From Empedobacter brevis NBRC 14943 = ATCC 43319 (GTDB lineage Bacteria; Bacteroidota; Bacteroidia; Flavobacteriales; Weeksellaceae): DNA of 64,000 bases. Both the position numbers and the translations under genes were made by a program. This document shows, one piece after another, positions 15,735 to 23,301 of the stretch; the stretch's first letter is position 1; each line of letters opens with the position of its first letter. The DNA is taken from assembly GCF_000382425.1 (NCBI RefSeq), contig NZ_KB908301.1, positions 1-64,000 on the forward strand. Direction: 5' to 3'. Below the pieces are notes generated by a model, which had not been told where the DNA came from, made no database searches, and was given only the letters and a program-made list of their open reading frames with translations.

Positions 15735-16886
15735 ATGAAATTTTCAGATTTAAATATCATACAACCAATTTTAAATGCAATTGATTCGGCTGGTTACGAA
15801 AGTCCAACTGAGATTCAGCGCCAGTCTATTCCTTTAGTTTTAGAGGGGGACGATATGATAGGTTGCGCACAAACAGGAACAGGGAAAACAGCATCTTTTG
15901 CTATTCCAATTTTGCAGTTATTACACGGAAAACCGAAACAAAATAAAGCAATAAGAACATTAATTATAACACCAACGAGAGAATTAGCGGTGCAGATTGA
16001 TGATAATTTCAAGTTATATAGTAAAAATTTGAAGTTAAAAAGTTTAGCAATTTTTGGCGGAGTCTCTCAAAATAAACAAGTCGGATCTATAAAAAATGGA
16101 GTCGATATTTTAATTGCAACTCCCGGTCGTTTATTAGATTTGATGTCGCAGGGTATCATAAAATTAAACCAAATTGAAATTCTTGTTCTTGATGAAGCAG
16201 ATCGTATGTTAGATATGGGATTTGTGAATGATATTAAGAAAATTCTTAAAAAAGTTCCGGAAGAAAGACAAACATTATTCTTTTCGGCTACGATGCCAAA
16301 ATCTATTCGAAAATTTGCGAATACGATTTTAAATCAACCCAAAGAAATTAATGTAACACCTGTTTCTTCAACTGCAGAAACAATTCAGCAATCTGTTTAT
16401 TTCGCAGAAAAAGCAGAAAAGGAACTCCTTTTAGTTAAATTGCTAAAGGAAAACGCTGATAGGACATTGGTTTTTACGAGAACCAAACATGGGGCAAATC
16501 GATTGGTTAAAAAATTAGAGAAATCTAAAATCCTTTCGGCTGCAATTCATGGAAATAAAACACAGAATGCACGGCAGAGAGCATTGAATGATTTTAAAGA
16601 CAATAAAATACAGGTGCTTATAGCAACGGATATCGCTGCAAGAGGAATTGACATTGATATGTTGTCTAATGTCATTAATTATGAATTACCAAATGTTCCT
16701 GAAACCTATGTACATCGTATCGGAAGAACAGGACGAGCAGGTAAAGAAGGTGTTGCGAGATCTTTTTGTTCAATTGAAGAAAAGAAAGATTTAAGAAATA
16801 TTGAAAAGTTAATCGGAACCAAAATTAAGGTGGAAAAAGTGAACTTGAAACCGGTACAAAAAGTAGAAAAAATAAAAACAATATAA
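15735..16886 (+). CDS. rhlE: DEAD-box ATP-dependent RNA helicase, RhlE-like
   Basis: The 383-residue SF2 helicase carries the Q motif (FSDLNIIQPILNAI... TEIQRQSIP), motif I AQTGTGKT, Ia TPTRELAVQ, Ib GGV/TPGRLLD, II DEAD, III SAT, then LVFTRTKHGANRL, IATDIAARGIDI (V) and HRIGRTGRAG (VI). It has a short basic tail, unlike the long tails of DeaD/CsdA. RhlE-type helicases unwind structured RNA in ribosome assembly, RNA decay and cold adaptation. The cold-shock-domain gene starts 2 bases after its stop, so they share a transcript. Start ATG 15735 matches the family start. Confidence 0.9.
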   Translation: MKFSDLNIIQPILNAIDSAGYESPTEIQRQSIPLVLEGDDMIGCAQTGTGKTASFAIPILQLLHGKPKQNKAIRTLIITPTRELAVQIDDNFKLYSKNLKLKSLAIFGGVSQNKQVGSIKNGVDILIATPGRLLDLMSQGIIKLNQIEILVLDEADRMLDMGFVNDIKKILKKVPEERQTLFFSATMPKSIRKFANTILNQPKEINVTPVSSTAETIQQSVYFAEKAEKELLLVKLLKENADRTLVFTRTKHGANRLVKKLEKSKILSAAIHGNKTQNARQRALNDFKDNKIQVLIATDIAARGIDIDMLSNVINYELPNVPETYVHRIGRTGRAGKEGVARSFCSIEEKKDLRNIEKLIGTKIKVEKVNLKPVQKVEKIKTI

Positions 16887-16888
16887 AT

Positions 16889-17317
16889 ATGGCAGATTCG
16901 TATTCTAAAAAAGAGAATATTAAGAAAAAAGAGAAAAAAAGAGAAGAAAAACGTCTTCAACGAGAAGAAAGAAAAACCAATAACAACAAAGGGAAATCAT
17001 TGGAAGAGATGATTGCATATGTTGATATTAATGGAAATTTGACAGATGTTCCTCCACATTTACAAAATAGAGAAGAAGATTTGTTGAGTCGTCAAGAAAA
17101 TCCAAACGAAGTAGTTGATCCTGCAAAACTGTATACAGGAATAGTGAATTCTTTGAATGAAAAAGGATTTGGATTTATCACAGAAGAAAAAACAAATGAC
17201 AGTATATTTTTTCACCAAAGTCAATTAAAACAGGAAGTGAAAAAATATGATAAAGTAACGTACAAGAAAGAAGTTTCTGAAAAAGGATTCAGAGCGATCG
17301 AAATTAATAAAAAGTAA
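16889..17317 (+). CDS. Cold-shock domain protein with basic coiled-coil N-terminus
   Basis: The 142-residue protein has a very Lys/Glu/Arg-rich first 35 residues (likely an extended coil), a linker, and a C-terminal cold-shock domain from about residue 80: YTGIVNSLNEKGFGFITEE contains RNP1 (GFGFI) and SIFFHQSQL contains RNP2. CSDs bind ssRNA/ssDNA and melt secondary structure. It is co-transcribed with the DEAD-box helicase, a natural functional pair. The basic leader is absent from classic 65-70-residue CspA proteins and may tether it to RNA or the helicase. Confidence 0.85.
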   Translation: MADSYSKKENIKKKEKKREEKRLQREERKTNNNKGKSLEEMIAYVDINGNLTDVPPHLQNREEDLLSRQENPNEVVDPAKLYTGIVNSLNEKGFGFITEEKTNDSIFFHQSQLKQEVKKYDKVTYKKEVSEKGFRAIEINKK

Positions 17318-17330
17318 ATAGTTCCTGAAA

Positions 17331-17534
17331 CTATTTCAAACTTAAAGCACCGGAAGGACATTGAGAAACTTGTTTCTTGATTTCTTCGCTGGTTGCATTT
17401 TCAGCGGTTATCCACGGTTTGTCTTTAGGATGATAAACTTTTGGTAACATTTTTACGCAAATCCCGGCATGTTGGCACAATTCCGGTTTCCAAATTATGG
17501 TTACTTCACCATTTGTATATTCATGCTGATTCAT
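17331..17534 (-). CDS. Divergent mono-cluster 4Fe-4S domain protein (YjdI-like)
   Basis: The 67-residue protein has WKPELCQHAGICVKMLPKVY and a second Cys in SQCPSGALSLK. This is the divergent 4Fe-4S domain (Fer4_19) layout, with three clustered Cys and a lone C-terminal Cys-Pro. Such proteins bind one iron-sulfur cluster; the physiological partner is unknown. It converges with the cold-shock gene (14-base gap), and no strong terminator is visible between them. Confidence 0.82.
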   Translation of the reverse strand: MNQHEYTNGEVTIIWKPELCQHAGICVKMLPKVYHPKDKPWITAENATSEEIKKQVSQCPSGALSLK

Positions 17535-17570
17535 TATAGTAGATTTTTGATAGTTTTAAATTACGTCAAA

Positions 17571-18959
17571 TTATTCAATAATCAAAGTTAAAATAATTTT
17601 AGTTCCTTGATGTTGTTGGCTTTTTATGGTCATTTTAATGTTCGACATTTTTGCTAATTGAGTTGCAATGGCTAGACCTAGTCCTGAACCTGAAGTATGT
17701 AGGGTAGAATCATTTTTTACACGAAAAAAACGTTCTTGTACAAATTTTAAATCTTCTTCACTCATTCCAATTCCATTGTCCTCAAATGTTAAGTGGTACA
17801 AATTATTTTCACTACGGGAAGAAATAATGATCTCCCCATTTAATTTAGAATATTTTATGGCATTCGATAAGAGATTGTCAATGATAATCTCAAAAAATTC
17901 GTGGTAATTATCGATCTTTTGGGAATGTAGATTTCTGGTGGAAACACGAATTTGTTTTTCATTTAATAAAACATCAAAACGATCAATTGATTGTATTACC
18001 TCATTCTTAATTTCAAATAAAGATGTTTGTAAATTTAGACTATTGTTTTCAACGCGAGAAAGCAGTAAAAACTGTTCAACCAAACGATCCAAACGATTAA
18101 CTTGTTTTAATGTATAATCAATTTTTTCATTGTATTGCTCTGGTGTGCGCTCGCGTCGAATCAAAATTTCTAATGTTCCTTTTATAATAGCTAAAGGTGT
18201 GCGTAGTTCATGAGAAGCATCCGCTGAAAATTGCTTTGCTTTCACAATTTGAATCTCCAACCGGTCCAGAAGCGAATTTATTGTCGTAGAAAGTTGATGT
18301 AACTCGTCTTTGTTTTTAGGTAATTGAATACGTTCTGAAAGGTTGTTTTCAGTGATAGCTTGTGCTGTTTTAATCACATTAAAAATAGGCTCAATCGATT
18401 TTGCTGCGATAAAACGAGCGAAAAGAAAAGTCAATAAAACTGAAATCGGGAAAATAAGGGTTAAAGCTGTTTTGAGATAATCTAAAGCCAGTTGGTTATG
18501 TTTTGTTGAGACTCCAATAACTAAATAACCGACAACTTCACCATGATGAATCAATTTGGACTGTGAAATCAGTAATCGGATTGAATTGTACTCTGTATAG
18601 AAAGGTTTTCTTTCAGGTTCGTCATTGTTCCAGTCCAATTTATTCTGTACCAAATTCGGAGAGCTTTCAACTAAGTTGAAATTTTTATCATAAATAGAGA
18701 TAAATACAGGATTTAAAGCAATGTCAGTGTGTTCTACTTCTTCCCATTCTCGTGGTTGTACAAAATTTTTTAAGGTAGGTTCATGTAAAACATAGTCTGC
18801 GTGGCTATTAATTTCTTCTTCCAATGTTTCGTACATTGTTTTGTTAATGCCTTGATTAACGGAAAAATAGATGAAAGAAAAAATAATCAGTAAAATAACC
18901 GAAAATGTAAGGCTATAAAAAAGGGCGATTCTATTTTTTATGGATAAATTTTTAAGCAT
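17571..18959 (-). CDS. Two-component sensor histidine kinase
   Basis: Membrane kinase with TM1 near residues 10-32, an extracytoplasmic loop of about 130 residues, TM2 near 160-185, a HAMP domain (IEPIFNVIKTAQAITENNLSERI), a HisKA domain with phospho-acceptor His near 249 (ADASHELRTPLAIIKG) and an HATPase_c domain (N box LLSNAIKYSK; G1 EDNGIGMS; G2 GSGLGLAI). I chose ATG 18959, whose ATGCTTAA overlaps the stop of the regulator gene by 8 bases. It is the last gene of the LtaS-kinase-regulator operon, so it may sense envelope or lipid stress. Confidence 0.9.
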   Translation of the reverse strand: MLKNLSIKNRIALFYSLTFSVILLIIFSFIYFSVNQGINKTMYETLEEEINSHADYVLHEPTLKNFVQPREWEEVEHTDIALNPVFISIYDKNFNLVESSPNLVQNKLDWNNDEPERKPFYTEYNSIRLLISQSKLIHHGEVVGYLVIGVSTKHNQLALDYLKTALTLIFPISVLLTFLFARFIAAKSIEPIFNVIKTAQAITENNLSERIQLPKNKDELHQLSTTINSLLDRLEIQIVKAKQFSADASHELRTPLAIIKGTLEILIRRERTPEQYNEKIDYTLKQVNRLDRLVEQFLLLSRVENNSLNLQTSLFEIKNEVIQSIDRFDVLLNEKQIRVSTRNLHSQKIDNYHEFFEIIIDNLLSNAIKYSKLNGEIIISSRSENNLYHLTFEDNGIGMSEEDLKFVQERFFRVKNDSTLHTSGSGLGLAIATQLAKMSNIKMTIKSQQHQGTKIILTLIIE

Positions 18960-19635
18960 CTTTAGAAATATAACCAACACCACGAATCGTATGCAAACGT
19001 GGATCGTCTTTTTTTAGGTTTAATTTTTTACGAATCGCATTAATAAAAACATCAATCACGCTTGTGTCATATTCAAAATGAATATCCCAAACGTTTTCGA
19101 TAATCTCTTTGCGTGTACAAATTCGGTTTTTATTTTTAAATAAATAGACCAAAAGCTGAAATTCTTTCAAGGTTAAATCAACGAAATGATTCTCTAAAAA
19201 AGTTTGATGTGTTTCTGTATTGATGGAAATATTCCCGAAAGTTAAAATATGAATTGATTTGTTTTGACGAAGATAAACGTTAATTCGAGCAACTAATTCA
19301 TTAAAATCAAAAGGCTTTTTGATGTAATCATTTGCTCCGGCATTTAAACCTTGAATAGTATCCTGAACAGTATCTTTCGCTGTAATAAAAATAATTGGTG
19401 TTTTTTTGTTTGGGTTATCAGTTGATCTTATCAGTTGACAAACTTCTAATCCCGAAAGATTCAAGATCATCCAATCTAATAAAATGACATCAAAAGTTTC
19501 ATTGTTTATTTTCAACAAAGCCTCTTCGCCAGTTAAACAATGTATAGGTAATAGATTTTCTTCCTTTAAACCTTGTAGTATAAAATTGGCAATTCCCAAT
19601 TCATCTTCTACAATCAAAATTTTTGCTTTGTTCAT
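18952..19635 (-). CDS. OmpR/PhoB-family response regulator
   Basis: From ATG 19635 the 227-residue regulator has a receiver domain with acidic pocket EDE (10-12), phospho-acceptor Asp54 (ILLDWMILNLSG), FITAKD and the Lys of IKKPFDFNEL. The C-terminal winged helix (LTLKEFQLLVYLFKNKNRICTRKEI, then VFINAIRKKLN, IRGVGYI) is PhoB-like. It overlaps the kinase gene by 8 bases and starts 5 bases after the lipid kinase stop. It probably controls its own operon through the 11-bp repeats at 22541-22562. Confidence 0.9.
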   Translation of the reverse strand: MNKAKILIVEDELGIANFILQGLKEENLLPIHCLTGEEALLKINNETFDVILLDWMILNLSGLEVCQLIRSTDNPNKKTPIIFITAKDTVQDTIQGLNAGANDYIKKPFDFNELVARINVYLRQNKSIHILTFGNISINTETHQTFLENHFVDLTLKEFQLLVYLFKNKNRICTRKEIIENVWDIHFEYDTSVIDVFINAIRKKLNLKKDDPRLHTIRGVGYISKDA

Positions 19636-19639
19636 TTCT

Positions 19640-20527
19640 CTAATTTGGAACAATTACATTCAAGGCATTTGGCACTATACAAACATGAATAGAGTTTTCG
19701 TTAAAAATAACAGTTTCTCCATCAATTTGAGCAATAGTTCCGGATTGCTGTGTACGAAATTTTATAGAATCAACTTGTAGAACCTTTGCCTCATTCATTT
19801 TTTCAATTCGTTTTCCTAACACATAGGCCGAAAATTGAATTTGTTTTATAAAATTAAGCTTTTTTACAGCAAGAAAATCCAATTTTCCATCATTTAGTTT
19901 TGCCTTTGGTGAAAACGAAATTCCATAACCGGCTTCGTTCGAATTGGAGCAAAATAAAAAGTAGTAATTATCCTCCAGAAAATGTTGGTGATCTAATTCA
20001 ATGCTAAATTTTTTCGGACGATATTTAAAAATAGCTTTTGTGCTTGCAGCAATATAACCCAAAAGATTTCTTGTTTTGGTATGGGCATAATGATTAATCA
20101 CATCCGCATCAATACCGAATCCTATATTACTGAAAAAATATTTTTCGTTTATTTTTCCTGCGTCAATTTTATTCATGTTCGCATTTAAAATGGTTTCAAA
20201 AGCTTTTTCAATTGTTTTGGGAATATGAAGATTTGCAGCCAAGCCATTTCCGGAACCAATCGGAATAATACCTAACGCAATAGTGCTGCCAACCAATGCT
20301 TGTGCAACTTCGTTTATAGTTCCGTCACCTCCGCAAGCTACAATTATTTTAGGATTTTGCGCAATGGCTTGATTGGTGAGTACGGTTGCATGTCCTCTTT
20401 TTTCTGTTAGAAAAGTTTCAAAATGAACTGATTTTAAACGGAAATAATTTCGAATTTCAGTTTCAATAAGTCGACCTTTTCCTTTTCCTGCAATTGGATT
20501 AATGATAAAAATGATTTTATTTTTCAT
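19640..20527 (-). CDS. Diacylglycerol/lipid kinase family protein (YegS/BmrU type)
   Basis: The 295-residue DAGK-catalytic protein has IINPIAGKGKG at the start, the nucleotide-binding signature CGGDGTINEV and GSGNGLAANL, and a beta-rich C-terminal domain. The family phosphorylates diacylglycerol or related lipids. Overlap of 11 bases with the LtaS-like gene suggests it recycles the diacylglycerol left when a phospholipid headgroup is transferred by that enzyme, as DgkB does for LtaS in Firmicutes. The substrate is inferred from family and context. Confidence 0.85.
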   Translation of the reverse strand: MKNKIIFIINPIAGKGKGRLIETEIRNYFRLKSVHFETFLTEKRGHATVLTNQAIAQNPKIIVACGGDGTINEVAQALVGSTIALGIIPIGSGNGLAANLHIPKTIEKAFETILNANMNKIDAGKINEKYFFSNIGFGIDADVINHYAHTKTRNLLGYIAASTKAIFKYRPKKFSIELDHQHFLEDNYYFLFCSNSNEAGYGISFSPKAKLNDGKLDFLAVKKLNFIKQIQFSAYVLGKRIEKMNEAKVLQVDSIKFRTQQSGTIAQIDGETVIFNENSIHVCIVPNALNVIVPN

Positions 20528-22481
20528 CTAATAAATGATTGCTAAATAAATAATCGGCTGTTTGGTAATTTGAAATAATAGAACGTTCAAAGACCGGGTC
20601 TATTTGTGTATCGATTAAATTCTTATTTATCCATTTGTATTGATTGATTTTCTTTTGATCTGAAAGAATCATAACATCTTCACCTTTTTTCATTCCTAGT
20701 TTAATGTAAGTACCGACAAAAGAACGTGATTGGTATTGCGGATCAAAAATATCTTTTCCATAAAATTGAGAAGTATATTTCCAATTGAATAACGAAAATA
20801 AGGTTGGGAAAATATCAATTTGAGAAACTTCTTTCGTTACATTTTCATTCTTATGAGATTTTAAATTGTAGATAAATGCCGGAATGTGATGATTTTTTAC
20901 ATCAATAGCATCTTTACCTGCACTGCTGGCACAATGATCCGCTATAAAAACAAAGACCGTATTATTGAACCAAGGCTTTGTTTTGGCTTTGGCAATTAAG
21001 TCTCCAATGGCGTAATCCGCATATTTCACAGCACCGGGACGCCCTGTTCCTGAAGGAATATCAATTTTTCCATTTTCATAAGTATATGGCTTATGATTAG
21101 AAGTAGACATAACAAATGCAAAAAATGGTTGTTTTGTTTGATATTTTTCATCAGCAACTTTTATCACTTTCTTATAAATATCATCATCAGCAATTCCCCA
21201 TGCATTTTCAAAAGTGACTTCGTTGTCATTGATGTTGTAACGTTGTGTATTGATTTTATCACTTAAAACACTTCCACGGCCACGATCATAAATGTCAAAA
21301 CCATTTCCGCCATAAAAAGCATTCATATTATCAAAGTAACCATCTCCGCCATAAAAAAACATATTGTGATAACCTTTTGCTTTGAAAACATTCGAAATTG
21401 TATAGAGATTTTGATTGTCAACACGTTTTACAATACTGTTTCCCGGAGTGGGAGGAATGGATAATGTAACAGCTTCCATCCCGCGAACTGTACGTGTTCC
21501 ATTTGCATACATATTGGAGAAATAAATGCTGTTATTTGCTAAGTTATTCAGGATTGGAGTGATTGGTTTTCCGTTGAATTGCTCTTGCATAAATGAAGCA
21601 CTCATACTTTCCATCAAGACAAAAATGACATTTGGTTTTTGTTCTGGTTGCGATGGATCAGAGGCTAAAATTGTTCTTCGTATTGGATTTTTGAATTGTT
21701 GATCGAAAACTGTTTTCGAATCTTTCAATTCGGTTTTCATTACAGCAAAAGCGCTTTCAATCGGAATAGATGTATAATGTTCATCGTATTTTAAATGATT
21801 GTTTCTGAAAGCAGAAAAGAAAGAGAAAATTCCGGCTTTTGAAATTTCATTGTTGTAACGATTTTCAGAAGTTGAGCTTGTGTCATTATTTAAGAAAAGT
21901 AATGATAAAACTGCAACGAGCAGATTAAAACTAAAAATGCTTATTTTTTGACTTGTTTGTGGTTTATTGTGAAAGGTATTGTAAAAAATATAGCCTGTCT
22001 TCGCAGTGAAAACAGTTAAACCTGTTATTAAAACAATTCCTCCGATTAAAATAGGCAAAGGATAAGATTCTTGTATATTTTTCACCACTTCATAGGTGTA
22101 AATTAGATAATCTACAGCAATAAAATTGAATCGACTTTTAAATTCGTCCCAAAATGTAACTTCAGCAAAAAAAGTGAAATAAATAATAACCAAATAAAGA
22201 GTATAAATGAAATACACAAAAATTCGATCGAATAAAGAGTTGACGAACCTATTTGGTACAATCATAAAATAGAACGATAAAAATAATGTAAAACAGCTTA
22301 CGACGCTGATATCATAAATGAAACCGTAAAAAAAAGTATGGAGGAACGAACCAATAGTCCAGTCGAAATCGTTTTTCACCCAAAATGCAAATACGAGGCG
22401 AAGAATGAATGAAATTAAAATGAATAACGAACTGAAAGATAGTAAGGTACTATAACGTCCTTTTAGATGATTTGTCAACAT
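20517..22481 (-). CDS. LtaS-like membrane sulfatase/phosphoglycerol transferase
   Basis: The 654-residue protein has about five N-terminal TM helices (residues 13-185) and an extracytoplasmic alkaline-phosphatase-fold domain. Landmarks are IFVLMESMSASF (metal Glu), a likely catalytic Thr in MYANGTRTVRG, MFFYGGDGYFDNMNAFY, MSTSNHKPY and IADHCASSAGK (metal Asp-His). This is the LtaS/MdoB family, which transfers phosphoglycerol or phosphoethanolamine from phospholipid. Gram-negative Bacteroidota lack lipoteichoic acid, so the acceptor is probably another envelope glycan or lipid. It is the first gene of the operon with the lipid kinase and two-component system. Confidence 0.87.
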   Translation of the reverse strand: MLTNHLKGRYSTLLSFSSLFILISFILRLVFAFWVKNDFDWTIGSFLHTFFYGFIYDISVVSCFTLFLSFYFMIVPNRFVNSLFDRIFVYFIYTLYLVIIYFTFFAEVTFWDEFKSRFNFIAVDYLIYTYEVVKNIQESYPLPILIGGIVLITGLTVFTAKTGYIFYNTFHNKPQTSQKISIFSFNLLVAVLSLLFLNNDTSSTSENRYNNEISKAGIFSFFSAFRNNHLKYDEHYTSIPIESAFAVMKTELKDSKTVFDQQFKNPIRRTILASDPSQPEQKPNVIFVLMESMSASFMQEQFNGKPITPILNNLANNSIYFSNMYANGTRTVRGMEAVTLSIPPTPGNSIVKRVDNQNLYTISNVFKAKGYHNMFFYGGDGYFDNMNAFYGGNGFDIYDRGRGSVLSDKINTQRYNINDNEVTFENAWGIADDDIYKKVIKVADEKYQTKQPFFAFVMSTSNHKPYTYENGKIDIPSGTGRPGAVKYADYAIGDLIAKAKTKPWFNNTVFVFIADHCASSAGKDAIDVKNHHIPAFIYNLKSHKNENVTKEVSQIDIFPTLFSLFNWKYTSQFYGKDIFDPQYQSRSFVGTYIKLGMKKGEDVMILSDQKKINQYKWINKNLIDTQIDPVFERSIISNYQTADYLFSNHLLDEK

Positions 22482-22540
22482 TTTTATAAATTATTATCCA
22501 AATGTCTTGATATTTAGAGGATTTTTAATGTGTTTTAATC

Positions 22541-22562
22541 AATCTTAAGTGAATCTTAAGTT
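22541..22562. promoter_or_regulatory. Tandem 11-bp direct repeat, candidate response-regulator site
   Basis: AATCTTAAGTG (22541-22551) is followed at once by AATCTTAAGTT (22552-22562), a 10/11 match with one helical turn spacing. OmpR/PhoB regulators bind such 11-bp direct repeats. The site lies 60 bases upstream of the minus-strand operon that encodes an OmpR-family regulator, and 111 bases upstream of the plus-strand gene at 22673. Confidence 0.5.
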
Positions 22563-22638
22563 TAAACGTTGCGAGTTGAACCACTCAACTGAAAACGTTA
22601 ATAATTAATAAAAAAAAGGATTTACATAGAAATAGTCG

Positions 22639-22646
22639 TAAATTTG
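22639..22646 (+). promoter_or_regulatory. Candidate -7 box for the 81-residue gene
   Basis: TAAATTTG matches TAnnTTTG and lies 27 bases before the ATG at 22673. The start of transcription is expected near 22653. Confidence 0.5.
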
Positions 22647-22672
22647 TAGTTGGTTTATAAAGTAGGTAAAAG

Positions 22673-22918
22673 ATGGAAGAGATATTAATTAATGAAAAAG
22701 AAGAAAAGTTTTTAAATTATTGGGAACAACGATTCACAAGAATATTTAAAGACAATACAAGTTGGACAACTTTGTTTATGACAGTTAGCAAAGCTACTTT
22801 TCCGGATTCATTGAATATTGAAACGTTTTGCAAAAAGTTTATGCAGGATTTTAATATGAAATTGTCATATAAATATGATGAATCAGATAATGAATATGAT
22901 TTAACAATTACAAGATAA
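22673..22918 (+). CDS. Small hypothetical protein
   Basis: The 81-residue acidic soluble protein has two predicted helices around LNYWEQRFTRIFKDNTSW and NIETFCKKFMQDF. No named family was recognised. It is a self-contained unit with its own -7 box and an immediate perfect-hairpin terminator. It shares the upstream region, including the 11-bp repeats, with the divergent LtaS-like operon. Confidence 0.6.
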   Translation: MEEILINEKEEKFLNYWEQRFTRIFKDNTSWTTLFMTVSKATFPDSLNIETFCKKFMQDFNMKLSYKYDESDNEYDLTITR

Positions 22919-22920
22919 TA

Positions 22921-22953
22921 AAAAATCCTTATCAAATTGATAAGGATTTTTTT
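22921..22953 (+). terminator. Rho-independent terminator after the 81-residue gene
   Basis: ATCCTTATCAA and TTGATAAGGAT form an almost uninterrupted inverted repeat followed by seven T. A-tracts on the other side make it potentially bidirectional. Confidence 0.85.
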
Positions 22954-23044
22954 ATTGAAAATTTCGACATTTGATTGAGAATCACAGTTAAATTTTGAGT
23001 GAAAAATTTAACTAAAAAATTAAATGAAATATTGTTGATTTAGA

Positions 23045-23076
23045 TTTGATTTTACTAATTAAAATGTTTAATTTTG
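23045..23076 (+). promoter_or_regulatory. Promoter of the purL riboswitch leader
   Basis: TTTG (23045-23048) and TAATTTTG (23069-23076) match the Bacteroidota -33 and -7 elements with 20-bp spacing. Transcription should begin near 23083, just before the riboswitch aptamer. Confidence 0.7.
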
Positions 23077-23117
23077 CCATTCACTTTTAAAGGTGATTTA
23101 GTTTTTAAAGTTTACAA

Positions 23118-23185
23118 CATTTGTATAGCTCATAATAGGGTTGAGCGTCTCTACGGCAGACCATAAATAATTGCCACTACAAATG
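23118..23185 (+). promoter_or_regulatory. Purine riboswitch aptamer, guanine class, in the purL leader
   Basis: The three-way junction is complete. P1 is CATTTGTA (23118-23125) with TACAAATG (23178-23185). P2 is GCTCA/TGAGC with loop AATAGGG (23134-23140; consensus nAUAnGG). J2/3 is GTCTCTAC (23147-23154), matching the conserved GUnUCUAC. P3 is GGCA/TGCC with loop core CCATAAAT (23161-23168). GG in L2 can pair with CC in L3, as in the known kissing loops. The discriminator before the P1 3' strand (J3/1 A-C-T-A) is C at 23177, as in guanine/hypoxanthine sensors rather than U of adenine sensors. It sits 117 nt before purL. Confidence 0.85.
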
Positions 23186-23301
23186 AATTTTTTTCTATCA
23201 TTTGAGTCTTGAACCACTCCAATAGAAAATAATTTGTTTGTTGATGTAGATGATACAAATGGTTTAAACAAATTAAACCAAATAGTACAGCAAACAATAC
23301 A
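23186..23301 (+). other. Expression-platform region between riboswitch and purL
   Basis: P1 is followed within 2 bases by a run of seven T (23188-23194), so the aptamer closing stem itself abuts a U-tract. Downstream are TTCTAT/ATAGAA (23193-23198 with 23222-23227), ATTTGT/ACAAAT (23232-23237 with 23255-23260) and GGTTTAA/TTAAACC (23261-23267 with 23273-23279). A second TACAAATG (23254-23261) repeats the P1 3' strand and could compete for the P1 5' strand. No classical separate terminator was found. Confidence 0.5.

Noticed and set aside
15526-15738. Plus-strand open frame of 70 codons before the DEAD-box helicase
   Set aside because: It begins at a non-ATG codon inside the -7 box and reads as Phe/Tyr-rich noise. 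The region is better explained as an untranslated leader, though a leader peptide is not strictly excluded.
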